From CAVQBP01 sp964448105 (GTDB lineage Bacteria; Bacteroidota; Ignavibacteria; Ignavibacteriales; Ignavibacteriaceae), in contig CAYUVK010000033.1 in NCBI GenBank assembly GCA_964448105.1, positions 1-45,416 on the forward strand: a DNA stretch of 45,416 bases. The letters are read 5' to 3'. The notes under the pieces are model-generated. The model was not told the DNA's origin. It did no database searches and saw only the letters and a program-made list of their open reading frames with translations. Made by a program: the position numbers and the translations under genes. Below are positions 24,936 through 33,216 of this stretch, in pieces (position 1 is the stretch's first letter; each line of letters opens with the position of its first letter).

Positions 24936-25420
24936 TTAAAAATTACCTCACTGAGTGCATAAAAAATTGCCATTGAACTTGAAAAAACCGCAGTGATCCC
25001 AAATTTCCATTTTACCGGAACTTTATTTATTATCAAATAATTAATTGGTAATGTAAAAAAGAAACTATAAATAAATGAATCCAGCCCGACTCTTAACAAA
25101 TCCCAGTTAATTTGGTTGAAATTTCCTTTGAATAAATTTAATACTAACAAATGTCTTGCAATCCAAAGAGGATTAAAATATAAAGTAAACAAGACTGTGC
25201 TAAAAATTTTTGTATAAACATCATCTTTATAAAATTTTCTGCTAAGCCATTTTAAATAATTTGGAATTTCAAATGCATAAACCAAACCGCCCAAAAACAA
25301 AATCCCCACTAGTCTTTGAACGGAAAAATCATTTATAATTAAGGCAGCAATTGTATCCCCGATGGAATAGATTAAAGCGCCCTGAAGAATATTTCTTTTA
25401 TTTAAAAAAAGTTTGATAAT
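24932..25420 (-). CDS. Mpv17/PMP22-like integral membrane protein without an ATG start
   Basis: The shortest frame begins at a GTG (25309) and gives 125 aa, but the frame is open back to TAA at 25426-25424. The added codons read as protein: NILQGALIYSIGDTIAAL and then INDFSVQRLVGILFLGG. The QGALIYSIGD start, followed by four hydrophobic segments and a C-terminal half ending PVKWKFGITAVFSSSMAIFY, resembles the Mpv17/PMP22 membrane family. No ATG, GTG or TTG exists in the extension; ATT at 25420 is the best candidate. A lost base in the run of seven Ts (25402-25408 region) could also hide the start. The family call is tentative. Confidence 0.6.
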   Translation of the reverse strand: MIKLFLNKRNILQGALIYSIGDTIAALIINDFSVQRLVGILFLGGLVYAFEIPNYLKWLSRKFYKDDVYTKIFSTVLFTLYFNPLWIARHLLVLNLFKGNFNQINWDLLRVGLDSFIYSFFFTLPINYLIINKVPVKWKFGITAVFSSSMAIFYALSEVIFK

Positions 25421-25457
25421 AAATTAAGAGTTAAAGATTAAAAATTATTATTTGAAA

Positions 25458-25568
25458 TTAAAACTTTCTAAGATATAAAAAATGAACTAAACGAGTAAAA
25501 TTATCTTTTAAATCTTTGAATCCGTCTTTATTCTTTTGCAATTCCCGAGAAAGAACTTTTAGGGACAA
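25458..25568 (-). CDS. Possible 36-codon ORF of unknown function
   Basis: Between DUF4404 and the Mpv17-like gene a TTG-started frame reads MSLKVLSRELQKNKDGFKDL and ends in a basic, aromatic tail (HFLYLRKF). It lies 22 nt past the DUF4404 stop on the same strand. It has protein-like composition but no ATG and no recognised family; it may be the end of a decayed gene. Confidence 0.2.
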   Translation of the reverse strand: MSLKVLSRELQKNKDGFKDLKDNFTRLVHFLYLRKF

Positions 25569-25590
25569 CTTTTGTAATTTTGTAATTTAA

Positions 25591-25863
25591 TTAAATCCCC
25601 ATGTTGCTTAAGGTGTGAATTATAATGTTTATGGATTCCGAAAGTTCGGGATGTTTCGTTTCAAAATTCATTGTTGAATCTCTTAAATTTTCTACAAGGT
25701 TTTCCTTTTCTTCTTTGGATGTATCTTCCGAATTTTCAAGGAAGTTATTTAAATCATCCATTAATTTTTTCAGATTTTCTTTAAGATTTTCATCTATATT
25801 GTTTTTACTGTTCAATTTTTGGTTAAAATTTTCTAATTCCTTCTGCAATTGTTTTTTATTCAT
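25591..25863 (-). CDS. DUF4404 family small helical protein
   Basis: This 90-aa protein is very rich in Lys, Glu and Asn and is predicted to be entirely helical (two to three amphipathic helices). The pattern of MNKKQLQKELENFNQKL at the start, LKKLMDDLNNFLE in the middle, and THPELSES-like 'KHPELSESINIIIHTLSNMGI' at the end in that order matches DUF4404, whose members end in ...LANMGI. Function is unknown for the family. A GGAG ribosome site lies just before the ATG. Confidence 0.8.
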   Translation of the reverse strand: MNKKQLQKELENFNQKLNSKNNIDENLKENLKKLMDDLNNFLENSEDTSKEEKENLVENLRDSTMNFETKHPELSESINIIIHTLSNMGI

Positions 25864-26522
25864 AAAATTCTCCTGAAAACAAAAATTTATCTTTCACAAT
25901 TTAATTATCAATAATGTCAACTTCAAAATAACCTTTTATAAAAAATTTTCGGTTAAAAATTTTTAATAAATTATTGCAGCCTATGCAGAGAAATTATATC
26001 TTTCATTTTAAGTTGCCGAAACAGTTGTTAAGAGGGATAAAACAGATTCACCAATCATTAAATTAAGCCGGAAGTTTTTAAGTCCATTTTTTGATATTTG
26101 AAATACTAATATAAATAAGATTAACACTTGCGGAAGATTACTTTTTACTCTGTTTGTGATAAAAATTAATCGTAGTTACAAATATAAATCATATTTTTCA
26201 ATAAAAAATTGAGATGCTTTATCTACTCTTATAACCTGGCTGTTGAGGATTACGGGATGTTTCCTTACGGATACAGTATTTATCAATTAGAAAAAATAAT
26301 AAGTGATAAAAAGCATATCTTGGTTGATTTCCGTTGCATTAATTCTTTAGTGCAATGATTAAGATCAAACCGGTTTATTATTTAGATTGTCTAAATAACA
26401 ATCTAGTCTCTATTGATAAAAATACATTCGGTAAAACAGTAAATAAGGGTAAAAAATTAATTAACTTACTCAAATAATATAACGAATTTTCTAAATGCCA
26501 TTCTTTATAAAGGCAAAAAACA
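25864..26522. other. 659-nt intergenic region with a palindrome and a possible small ORF
   Basis: No recognisable gene is present. On the plus strand a TTG-started frame at 26209-26358 would encode 49 aa (starting MRCFIYSYNLAVEDYGMFPY), protein-like but unknown and without a clear ribosome site. A perfect 8-bp inverted repeat, TAGATTGT-N7-ACAATCTA, lies at 26383-26405, 118 nt before the large peptidase-barrel gene, and could be an operator. The rest is AT-rich. Confidence 0.4.
26383..26405. promoter_or_regulatory. Candidate operator palindrome upstream of the peptidase-barrel gene
   Basis: TAGATTGT (26383-26390) and ACAATCTA (26398-26405) form perfect arms around CTAAATA. No T-run follows, so a protein-binding site is more likely than a terminator. 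Inferred only from symmetry and position. Confidence 0.3.
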
Positions 26523-29500
26523 ATGTTAAAATTTAAATTAAATTTATTCTACACAACAATAATAATCATAATTTCAATCCTATTTTTTTCTGCGAACAAA
26601 ACTAATGCACAGTATTTTGGACAAAATAAAGTAAACTATACCGACTTTAATTTCAAAGAATTACACACAGAACATTTTGATATATATTATTATCCCGAAG
26701 AAATAGGCGGAATTAAATATGCAGCCGAGATGGCTGAACGCTGGTATACTCGACATCGATTGATTTTTGAAGATACATTAAATGGAAGACAGCCGCTTAT
26801 ACTTTATAATAGTTTTCCGCAATTTTCAGAAACTAATGTAACACAAGGAATTATCGGGCAGGGAACCGGCGGATTCACGGAACCTCTTTTAAGAAGAATT
26901 GCAATGCCTTTTGCAGGTCCTCTAAAAGAGACCAATCATGTGATTGGACACGAACTAGTCCATGCATTTCAATATGATATAACCGGAAGGCATAATAAAG
27001 GCGGATCAAATGCTAATATGCCGGCATTAGAAAGACTTCCGTTGTGGTTTGTTGAAGGAATGGCTGAATACCTTTCTTTAGGCCCCGATGATCCGTTTAC
27101 ATCTATGTGGATGCGGGAAGCTGCTTTGAAAAAGCTTCCGGATATTTCCGATCTAGATAATCCCAAATATTTTCCATATAGATACGGGCAGGCTTTATTA
27201 TCGTATATCACGGGTAAATGGGGTGATCGAATTTTGGGTAAACTTTTAAGAACAGCAGGAATGTCCGGGGATATTGATAAAGCTATCGATAGTGTACTTT
27301 TAATATCAACCGATTCCCTTTCCACCGAATGGCATAAAGCTCTTCATAAACAATATGATTCATTATACAACGTAACATCAAGACCATCGGATTACGGGAA
27401 AGTTTTAATTAAAGGAAACGATGAAGAATCACAGCTAAATGTCTCTCCCGTTTTAAGCCCTGATGGAAAAAATTTAGTCTTCTTCTCATCAAGAAATCTT
27501 TTTTCTATTGATATTTTTCTGGCTGATGCAGAGACAGGTAAAATTAAAAGAACCATTTTTAGCACTGCTTTAAATGCACACCTTCAATCTCTGGAATTTA
27601 TAAACTCAGCAGGAGCGTGGGATTCAAGTGGAACCAGGTTTCTCTTTTCAGCCGTGGAAAAAGGTCGTCCGGTACTTTCTATTTTAAATATTAAAACAGG
27701 GGATATCGAACATGAATTCCGTTTCCCCAAAATAGGGGAAATATTTGATCCCTCATGGTCTCCTGATAATAAATATATCGTGTTTTCAGGCTTAAGTGAT
27801 GGTTTATCAAATCTATTTCTTTATAATTTAGCCACCGATAGTCTAACTAATCTTACAAATGATGCATATGCAGAACTTCAGCCTTCATGGTCACCGGACG
27901 GAAAAAAAATTGCATTTGTTACGGATAGATTTACTACTAACCTTTCCAATTTAGATATCGGTAACTACCAGATTGCTTTAATGGATTTTCAAACAGGAAA
28001 AATAGATTCGCTTCCTAATTTTGATAATGCAAAAAATATAAATCCGCAGTGGACACCTGACGGCAAGGGTATTTATTTTATTTCTAATAGAAACGGAATC
28101 AGCAACCTTTATAAGCTTGATTTATCTACAAATGAAATTAGCCAGATTACTAATTTATACGGAGGAATAAGCGGTATTACATACATTAGCCCTGCTATTT
28201 CTGCAGCACGGAATTCCAATAAAATAGTATACAGCGTTTATGAAAAAGGGAAATATAATATTTATTCCATAGATTCGGCAGCGGTTCTTTCATCCCATAA
28301 TCCCTTAACAGAATTTCCCAAATTTAATCCGGGCGTTCTGCCGCCGCAAAACAGGGATGGAAATGACCTCGTAGTAAAAAATCTTCAGAACCCGGAAATT
28401 GGTTTTCCAAATGACTCAACATTTACATACTCAGGATATGATGCTTCATTATCGTTAATCGGGGCTACACAAATAAACGCTGGCGTTGGTCAGGATATAT
28501 TCGGGACCTATGTTGGAGGCGGTGTGTCTTTATACTGGAGCGATATGCTTGGAAATCATAATCTCATAACAGGTCTTCAAGTTCAGACATTGGGATCATT
28601 CAAGTTTACGGATATTTCTGCTTTAGTCGGGTATTTTAATACTGCACATAGATGGAATTACGGCGGCATTATTGAGCAAATGCCCTATAACTATTATTAT
28701 TATTCCACAGGCTACGGCAATGTTAATAATGAACCTGCATATATTCAGCAGCAGTATTTAATCCGTCAAACCAGCAGAGGTGCTACAGGAATACTTTCAT
28801 ATCCCTTCAGCAGGAATATGAGAGTAGAATTCTCCGGAGGATACAGCAATATTACTTTCTTAAATGAAGTTCAAACAACTGCTATTTCTCTTAATACAGG
28901 TCAGATATTGATTAACAATACGCAGGATCAGTCAGGCGGACCGGCGCTAAATCTTGGAAATGCCGGTGCGGCTTTGGTTTTTGATAACAGTTTTTTCGGA
29001 GCAACTGCTCCACTGATCGGTGAGAGATACCGGCTTGAGGTTGATCCTACTTTCGGTACACTAAATTGGTATGAAGTTTTAGCAGACTACAGGCATTATA
29101 TTATGCCGATAAGACCTTTCACTCTCGCAGGAAGAATTCTTCACTTCGGAAGATACGGAAAAGATGCTCAAGACAGTTTATTAAGTCCTCTGTATTTAGG
29201 CTACCCCGGTCTTGTTCGCGGCTATGACAACAATTCATTCGGTGCCGGTGAAGTTTCGACCGATCCTTCATACTACAATAATTTATTTAACAGGCTTATA
29301 GGGAGCAGATTGTTAATAGCTAATTTCGAGCTCCGGTTCCCTTTGTTAGGAGTTTTTGGAATCGGCAGCGGTTATTACGGATTTTTACCTATCGATTTCG
29401 GAGTATTTTATGATGCAGGGTACGCCTGGTCTGCAGGTCAAAAGATTAGAATTTTTACTGGAAATAATAGGGCTGTAAGCAGCTATGGATTGGTTTTTAG

Positions 29501-29606
29501 AATGAACTTATTCGGTTTTGCCGTTGCTGAAGTTGATTATGTTCATCCTAATGACAGACCGGATAAAAAATGGTTATGGCAGTTTAATTTCACGGAAGGT
29601 TTTTAA
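26523..29606 (+). CDS. Gluzincin peptidase - WD40-like (PD40) propeller - outer-membrane barrel fusion
   Basis: This is a 1027-aa exported protein. A signal peptide (about 1-29, TNAQ) is followed by a peptidase-MA-like domain with the zinc motif HELVH (143-147). A downstream WFVEGMAEY (175-183) supplies the third zinc ligand Glu. A TolB-type PD40 propeller (about 290-610) follows, with repeats such as VLSPDGKNLVFFSS, SWSPDNKYIVFSG, SWSPDGKKIAFVTD and WTPDGKGIYFISN. The last ~370 residues look like a surface-antigen/Omp85-type barrel (Gly/aromatic strands, RGYDNNSFGAGEVS, FELRFPLLGVFGIGSGYYG). It probably sits in the outer membrane. The physiological substrate is unknown. Confidence 0.85.
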   Translation: MLKFKLNLFYTTIIIIISILFFSANKTNAQYFGQNKVNYTDFNFKELHTEHFDIYYYPEEIGGIKYAAEMAERWYTRHRLIFEDTLNGRQPLILYNSFPQFSETNVTQGIIGQGTGGFTEPLLRRIAMPFAGPLKETNHVIGHELVHAFQYDITGRHNKGGSNANMPALERLPLWFVEGMAEYLSLGPDDPFTSMWMREAALKKLPDISDLDNPKYFPYRYGQALLSYITGKWGDRILGKLLRTAGMSGDIDKAIDSVLLISTDSLSTEWHKALHKQYDSLYNVTSRPSDYGKVLIKGNDEESQLNVSPVLSPDGKNLVFFSSRNLFSIDIFLADAETGKIKRTIFSTALNAHLQSLEFINSAGAWDSSGTRFLFSAVEKGRPVLSILNIKTGDIEHEFRFPKIGEIFDPSWSPDNKYIVFSGLSDGLSNLFLYNLATDSLTNLTNDAYAELQPSWSPDGKKIAFVTDRFTTNLSNLDIGNYQIALMDFQTGKIDSLPNFDNAKNINPQWTPDGKGIYFISNRNGISNLYKLDLSTNEISQITNLYGGISGITYISPAISAARNSNKIVYSVYEKGKYNIYSIDSAAVLSSHNPLTEFPKFNPGVLPPQNRDGNDLVVKNLQNPEIGFPNDSTFTYSGYDASLSLIGATQINAGVGQDIFGTYVGGGVSLYWSDMLGNHNLITGLQVQTLGSFKFTDISALVGYFNTAHRWNYGGIIEQMPYNYYYYSTGYGNVNNEPAYIQQQYLIRQTSRGATGILSYPFSRNMRVEFSGGYSNITFLNEVQTTAISLNTGQILINNTQDQSGGPALNLGNAGAALVFDNSFFGATAPLIGERYRLEVDPTFGTLNWYEVLADYRHYIMPIRPFTLAGRILHFGRYGKDAQDSLLSPLYLGYPGLVRGYDNNSFGAGEVSTDPSYYNNLFNRLIGSRLLIANFELRFPLLGVFGIGSGYYGFLPIDFGVFYDAGYAWSAGQKIRIFTGNNRAVSSYGLVFRMNLFGFAVAEVDYVHPNDRPDKKWLWQFNFTEGF

Positions 29607-29628
29607 TATATTTTAATTGCCTATCTAT

Positions 29629-29656
29629 GTAGGGACAAGTCGCGACTTGTCTCTAC
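29629..29656. terminator. Bidirectional hairpin between convergent genes
   Basis: Arms of 13 bp (29629-29641 and 29644-29656, with one G-T pair) surround GC. GTAGGGACAAGTC pairs with GACTTGTCTCTAC. TTTATTT follows on the plus strand. It lies between the convergent peptidase-barrel and MFS genes, so it likely terminates both. The sequence looks like a dispersed extragenic palindrome rather than a dedicated terminator. Confidence 0.65.
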
Positions 29657-29661
29657 TTTAT

Positions 29662-30990
29662 TTAACTTTCAGTTTCAGCCGCCAGCTTTTTCATTTCAGC
29701 CTCCGCCCTGCTGAGCTCAAGTCCATGACCGTGTGATCCCGTTTCTGCCTTTCTTAATAAGTATGCAAAAATAAGTCCTAAAATTCCAAGGATTGAAAAT
29801 ATCCACATTCCAAGATTATACCCGCCGGGGTTTGCTGCACTTGCTCCTCCATAATCATTTGCAGCACCAATAATTAAGGGTAAAAGCATCATACCTATTT
29901 GCTGAATCAACGTCATCAGTGCATACGCAGATCCTAATCGCTTCTCTTCCACAATATATGCAACTGAAGGCCACATTACTGCAGGAATTAATGAGAATGC
30001 AACTCCCATCATAATTACAGGAACGTAAAGCGAAATATTGCTGTAAGCCATCAAAAGATAAACAGGTAAAAGCAGAATTGAACCTATCGTCATCAGCAAT
30101 GCACGCCGCCCGATAAAATCTACTAGCAATCCTATAATAGGAGTAGCAAACATTGCGGACATGGGTAAAGCAGAAATCATCAAACCTGCTGTTTGACGGG
30201 ATAAATGATGACTTTCCATGAAGAATTTAATTGCAAAAGTTCTGAAAGGAAATATTGCCGAATAAAAAGTAACACATAATAATGTTATATACCAAAACGA
30301 TTTACTAAATTTAAAAATAGACTTGAGGTTTAATTTATCAACAGCTCCCCCTCCCCCTAATACAAATTTCTTTTCCCCTGAAGACTCAACAAAATAATAC
30401 ATTAGAATTCCCAAAAAGGATAGAATGCCAATAAAGGCGGCTGCATATAAAGGACCTGAATAACCACCGCTGTATAAACCGGGAAAGATTGAAGGAGAAT
30501 TATCAACAGCCACTGTACCGCTGCGTGCAAAAAATAGATTTAGTCCCATTGCAAAACTTAATTCTTTTCCCTTATACCATTTTGCAATTGCAACTGTAAT
30601 TGCTACTATTAAAGGCTCCGACCCGATTCCTAGCAAGAATCTTCCTGCAAGCATTACATACAAATTCGAAGAAAACGCAACCAAAAAACCTGAAATTGTA
30701 CATATAGTTGCAAAAATAATTGCCGATTTTTTTGTTCCCCATTTATCTACTAATATACCTCCAAATACCAAAACTATAATCGCAGCCAGGCTATAATAAG
30801 AGTATAATTGCCCTATTTCAAGATCTGTAAAATGAAGCGAGGTCTTTAACTGATCTGCGACCAATGAAATTGAATCGAACACATAATAATTGCCGAACAT
30901 AGCGATGCTTACAAAAAGAAGAACCATCCACCTGTAAAAGGGCGTGGGTTCTTTCTTATCGATTACTAAACCTGGATTGATTGCTGACAT
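29662..30990 (-). CDS. MFS transporter
   Basis: This 442-aa inner-membrane carrier has 12 predicted helices in two bundles of six. The major-facilitator loop motif is seen as GGILVDKWGTKKS in the first half and GLLVDFIGRRALL in the second. LLGIGSEPLIVAITVAIAKWYKGKELS is a typical helix 4/5 motif. The long loop between helices 6 and 7 carries a GGGGAVDKL stretch. The substrate is unknown. Its ATG is 10 nt after the stop of the DUF72 gene, so the two form an operon. Confidence 0.9.
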   Translation of the reverse strand: MSAINPGLVIDKKEPTPFYRWMVLLFVSIAMFGNYYVFDSISLVADQLKTSLHFTDLEIGQLYSYYSLAAIIVLVFGGILVDKWGTKKSAIIFATICTISGFLVAFSSNLYVMLAGRFLLGIGSEPLIVAITVAIAKWYKGKELSFAMGLNLFFARSGTVAVDNSPSIFPGLYSGGYSGPLYAAAFIGILSFLGILMYYFVESSGEKKFVLGGGGAVDKLNLKSIFKFSKSFWYITLLCVTFYSAIFPFRTFAIKFFMESHHLSRQTAGLMISALPMSAMFATPIIGLLVDFIGRRALLMTIGSILLLPVYLLMAYSNISLYVPVIMMGVAFSLIPAVMWPSVAYIVEEKRLGSAYALMTLIQQIGMMLLPLIIGAANDYGGASAANPGGYNLGMWIFSILGILGLIFAYLLRKAETGSHGHGLELSRAEAEMKKLAAETES

Positions 30991-31000
30991 TATTATCCTG

Positions 31001-31698
31001 TTATTTGTTTAACTCAATAAGTTGTTTTGCAAATTTAGGTCCTTTTGCTCCGTCTTCATGTTTGAAAAAAATAAAAGCTTCTTCCCAGTTTTGTTTTTTT
31101 ATTTTATCACTCCACTTCTTTATTTCATTTTTTGAATAATCACTTTTTCTTAACCTTAAATATCCCGGCTCGCAGTGCTAATAATATCTATATCCGTTTC
31201 CTTATCGGTTTCAGAAAGACAAATTGCATAATTTTTTTCATTAAGTAGAGAATAAAGATCATCTTCAAACCATGATTCATGCCTGAATTCAAAAGCTGCA
31301 CTAATACTTTTGGGCATAAAATTTATGAAATTTTGAAACAACTCCATATCCTTTTTAAAGTTAGGCGGGAATTGATATAAAATTATTCCCAGTTTATTTC
31401 CTAAAGATTTTATTGTATCAATGAAAAATTTATTGTCATCATTAACTTCCTTCAGCCTTTTAATATGGGTAATCCTTTGAGGAGCTTTAATTGAAAACCG
31501 GAAATCTTTTGGTACCTGCTTTTTCCATGTTTCCAAAACAGATTTTTGCGGAATATGATAGAAGGTATTATTTATTTCAACAGTAGAAAATTGTTCAGAA
31601 TAAAAATTAAGCATCTTATCCGGCTTTATATCTTCAGGATAAAAATTCCCCTTCCATTCCTTATAACTATAACCGCTTGTACCAATATATAATTGCAT
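31001..31698 (-). pseudogene. Frameshifted DUF72 family gene
   Basis: The first 176 codons match DUF72: GTSGYSYKEWKGNFYPEDI, then STVEINNTFYHIP, IILYQFPPNFKKD and FEFRHESWF. The frame runs into TASRDI-stop at 31156. One base further, the frame continues as GYLRLRKSDYSKNEIKKW, then EAFIFFKHEDGAKGPKFAKQ and stops at 31001, exactly the missing DUF72 C-terminus. Full length would be about 232 aa, normal for the family. The break is in a run of Gs (31167-31172), so a lost G in the genome or the assembly explains it. DUF72 has a TIM-barrel fold of unknown function. Confidence 0.85.
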
Positions 31699-31844
31699 AT
31701 TAATTCTTTAAAAAATAAAAATTAAGATGAGAATTTAGAATGGAATAGTCAAATGAAAAAATTACTAACTGATTTTATAAATTCCTTTAAAACTGAGATG
31801 ATTTTTCTTCATAATAAAATTGCGCAAACTAGGGATAAAATGTT

Positions 31845-32978
31845 TTACCCTAATATTTTCCTGAACCTTAAAGAACTGAAAACTAAAATTAAAATCCCAA
31901 TTCCTAATAATGCTGTTGTTTCAGGAATTAATTGGAAGAATCCGTCTCCTTTTAAAATCACGCCCCTTAGAATTGTTATATAATACCGTAAAGGAATCAA
32001 ATAAGTAATAGGTTGAATCCAGCCAGGCATATTTTCAATTGGAAATGCAAAGCCGGATAAAAAATTCATTGGGAGCAGGATTCCAAACATAGCGACCATC
32101 ATCGCCTGTTGCTGTGTTTTGGATATTGTAGAAATAAATAATCCCAAGCCTAGGGAAGAAAGAACATATATAAGTGAGGCAAATATCAAATAAAAGAAAT
32201 CACCTCTTATTCCTATTCCAAACCAGAAGACCATAACACCCATTACTAGAAATACATCAACAAAACCTAAAATTACAAAAGGTATGGTCTTGCCAATTAT
32301 AAGCTGAGAAGGTTTAATCGGTGTAACAATTATTTGCTCCAAAGTTCCTATTTCCCGTTCTTTCACTATTGCCATCGCCATAAGGGTTGTAGTAATTATG
32401 GTGAGGATTAAACCCATTATCCCGGGAAGCATAAAATATCTTGTCTTTAGATCGGGATTGTACCACACTCTAAGCTCCGAAGTTATTGTGCCGCTTAATG
32501 ATATTTTTATCCCCGCTTTATTCTGAGCTTGTATTAAAATATTTCGAGAATAGTTTGAAACAATGCCGGTTACATAACCAAAAGCTATCCCGGCTTTGTT
32601 TCCATCCGATCCGTCAAATAATGCCTGAATTTTTACCTGTTCATTCCTCTGTATTTTTTTTTCGAAATCATTTGGTATTACCAGTGCCCAAAGATCATCA
32701 CCCTTATCAATTAGATTTGTAATCTGTTCATAGTTATCGGCATAATTATTAATTGAGAAATATCCTGAGCTTTGAAATTTTTCAATAAAATTCCTGCTCG
32801 TGACTGTTTTATCCTGATCAAAAACAACAGTATTAATATTATTTATATCGAGATTGGCAGCATATCCTAACAAGATTAATTGAAGCACCGGTGATATGAA
32901 AATTATACCTAATAATCGCGGATCTCTCTTTAATTGTAAAAATTCCTTTATAATAATATTTAAGATTATTTTAATCAT
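31845..32978 (-). CDS. ABC-2 type efflux permease 2 (YhhJ/YbhR-like)
   Basis: This 377-aa inner-membrane subunit has one N-terminal helix (about 20-40, after KEFLQLKRDPR), a large extracytoplasmic domain (about 45-175) and five C-terminal helices (about 185-370). The coupling-helix region VKEREIGTLEQIIVTPIKPSQLIIGK is the ABC-2 signature, and FLSGFAFPIENMPGWIQ is the conserved late motif. It is the last gene of the efflux operon. Its ribosome site (GAAGG, 8 nt before the ATG) is inside the first 13-bp palindrome of the repeat array. Similar in length and layout to permease 1, so the pair probably forms a heterodimer. Confidence 0.93.
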   Translation of the reverse strand: MIKIILNIIIKEFLQLKRDPRLLGIIFISPVLQLILLGYAANLDINNINTVVFDQDKTVTSRNFIEKFQSSGYFSINNYADNYEQITNLIDKGDDLWALVIPNDFEKKIQRNEQVKIQALFDGSDGNKAGIAFGYVTGIVSNYSRNILIQAQNKAGIKISLSGTITSELRVWYNPDLKTRYFMLPGIMGLILTIITTTLMAMAIVKEREIGTLEQIIVTPIKPSQLIIGKTIPFVILGFVDVFLVMGVMVFWFGIGIRGDFFYLIFASLIYVLSSLGLGLFISTISKTQQQAMMVAMFGILLPMNFLSGFAFPIENMPGWIQPITYLIPLRYYITILRGVILKGDGFFQLIPETTALLGIGILILVFSSLRFRKILG

Positions 32979-32982
32979 ACTA

Positions 32983-33210
32983 AACCTTCAAGGTTAGGGA
33001 AATCGATAAAAGATCTGTAACCTTGAAGGTTCTGATTAAACATCATCAAAAGATCTCCTTGGTTATTTACTTCCATAAACTCGATTCCGTTTTTCAAATG
33101 TAACCTTCAAGGTTAAGGTATCTGCAAGAGAGTGCACCCTTGAAGGTTCTTCACATACTTAGAACCTTCGAGGTTACATTCTGTTTTTCGAAATGCTAAC
33201 CTCGAGGGTT
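32983..33210. repeat. Array of six 13-bp palindromes (AACCTTSAAGGTT type)
   Basis: Six near-identical palindromes lie at 32983-32995, 33019-33031, 33102-33114, 33136-33148, 33163-33175 and 33198-33210. Three are AACCTTCAAGGTT or AACCTTGAAGGTT, one is ACCCTTGAAGGTT, one AACCTTCGAGGTT and one AACCTCGAGGGTT. The substitutions partly preserve pairing. They fill the gap between the two permease genes, ending 6 nt from the permease 1 stop and starting 5 nt from the permease 2 ATG. Each unit can form a small hairpin, and neighbouring units can pair with each other. Confidence 0.9.
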
Positions 33211-33216
33211 ACTGAA

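Noticed and set aside
26209..26358. 49-aa TTG-started ORF in the long spacer
   Set aside because: Protein-like composition, but no ribosome site, ATG or recognised family; left as a remark in the spacer entry.
31753..31983. 76-codon plus-strand ORF
   Set aside because: Most of it is antisense to the permease 2 3' end and it has no family features.
32983..33210. CRISPR array
   Set aside because: Units are 13 bp, palindromic, variable and at irregular spacing (27-83 bp); no cas genes are near.
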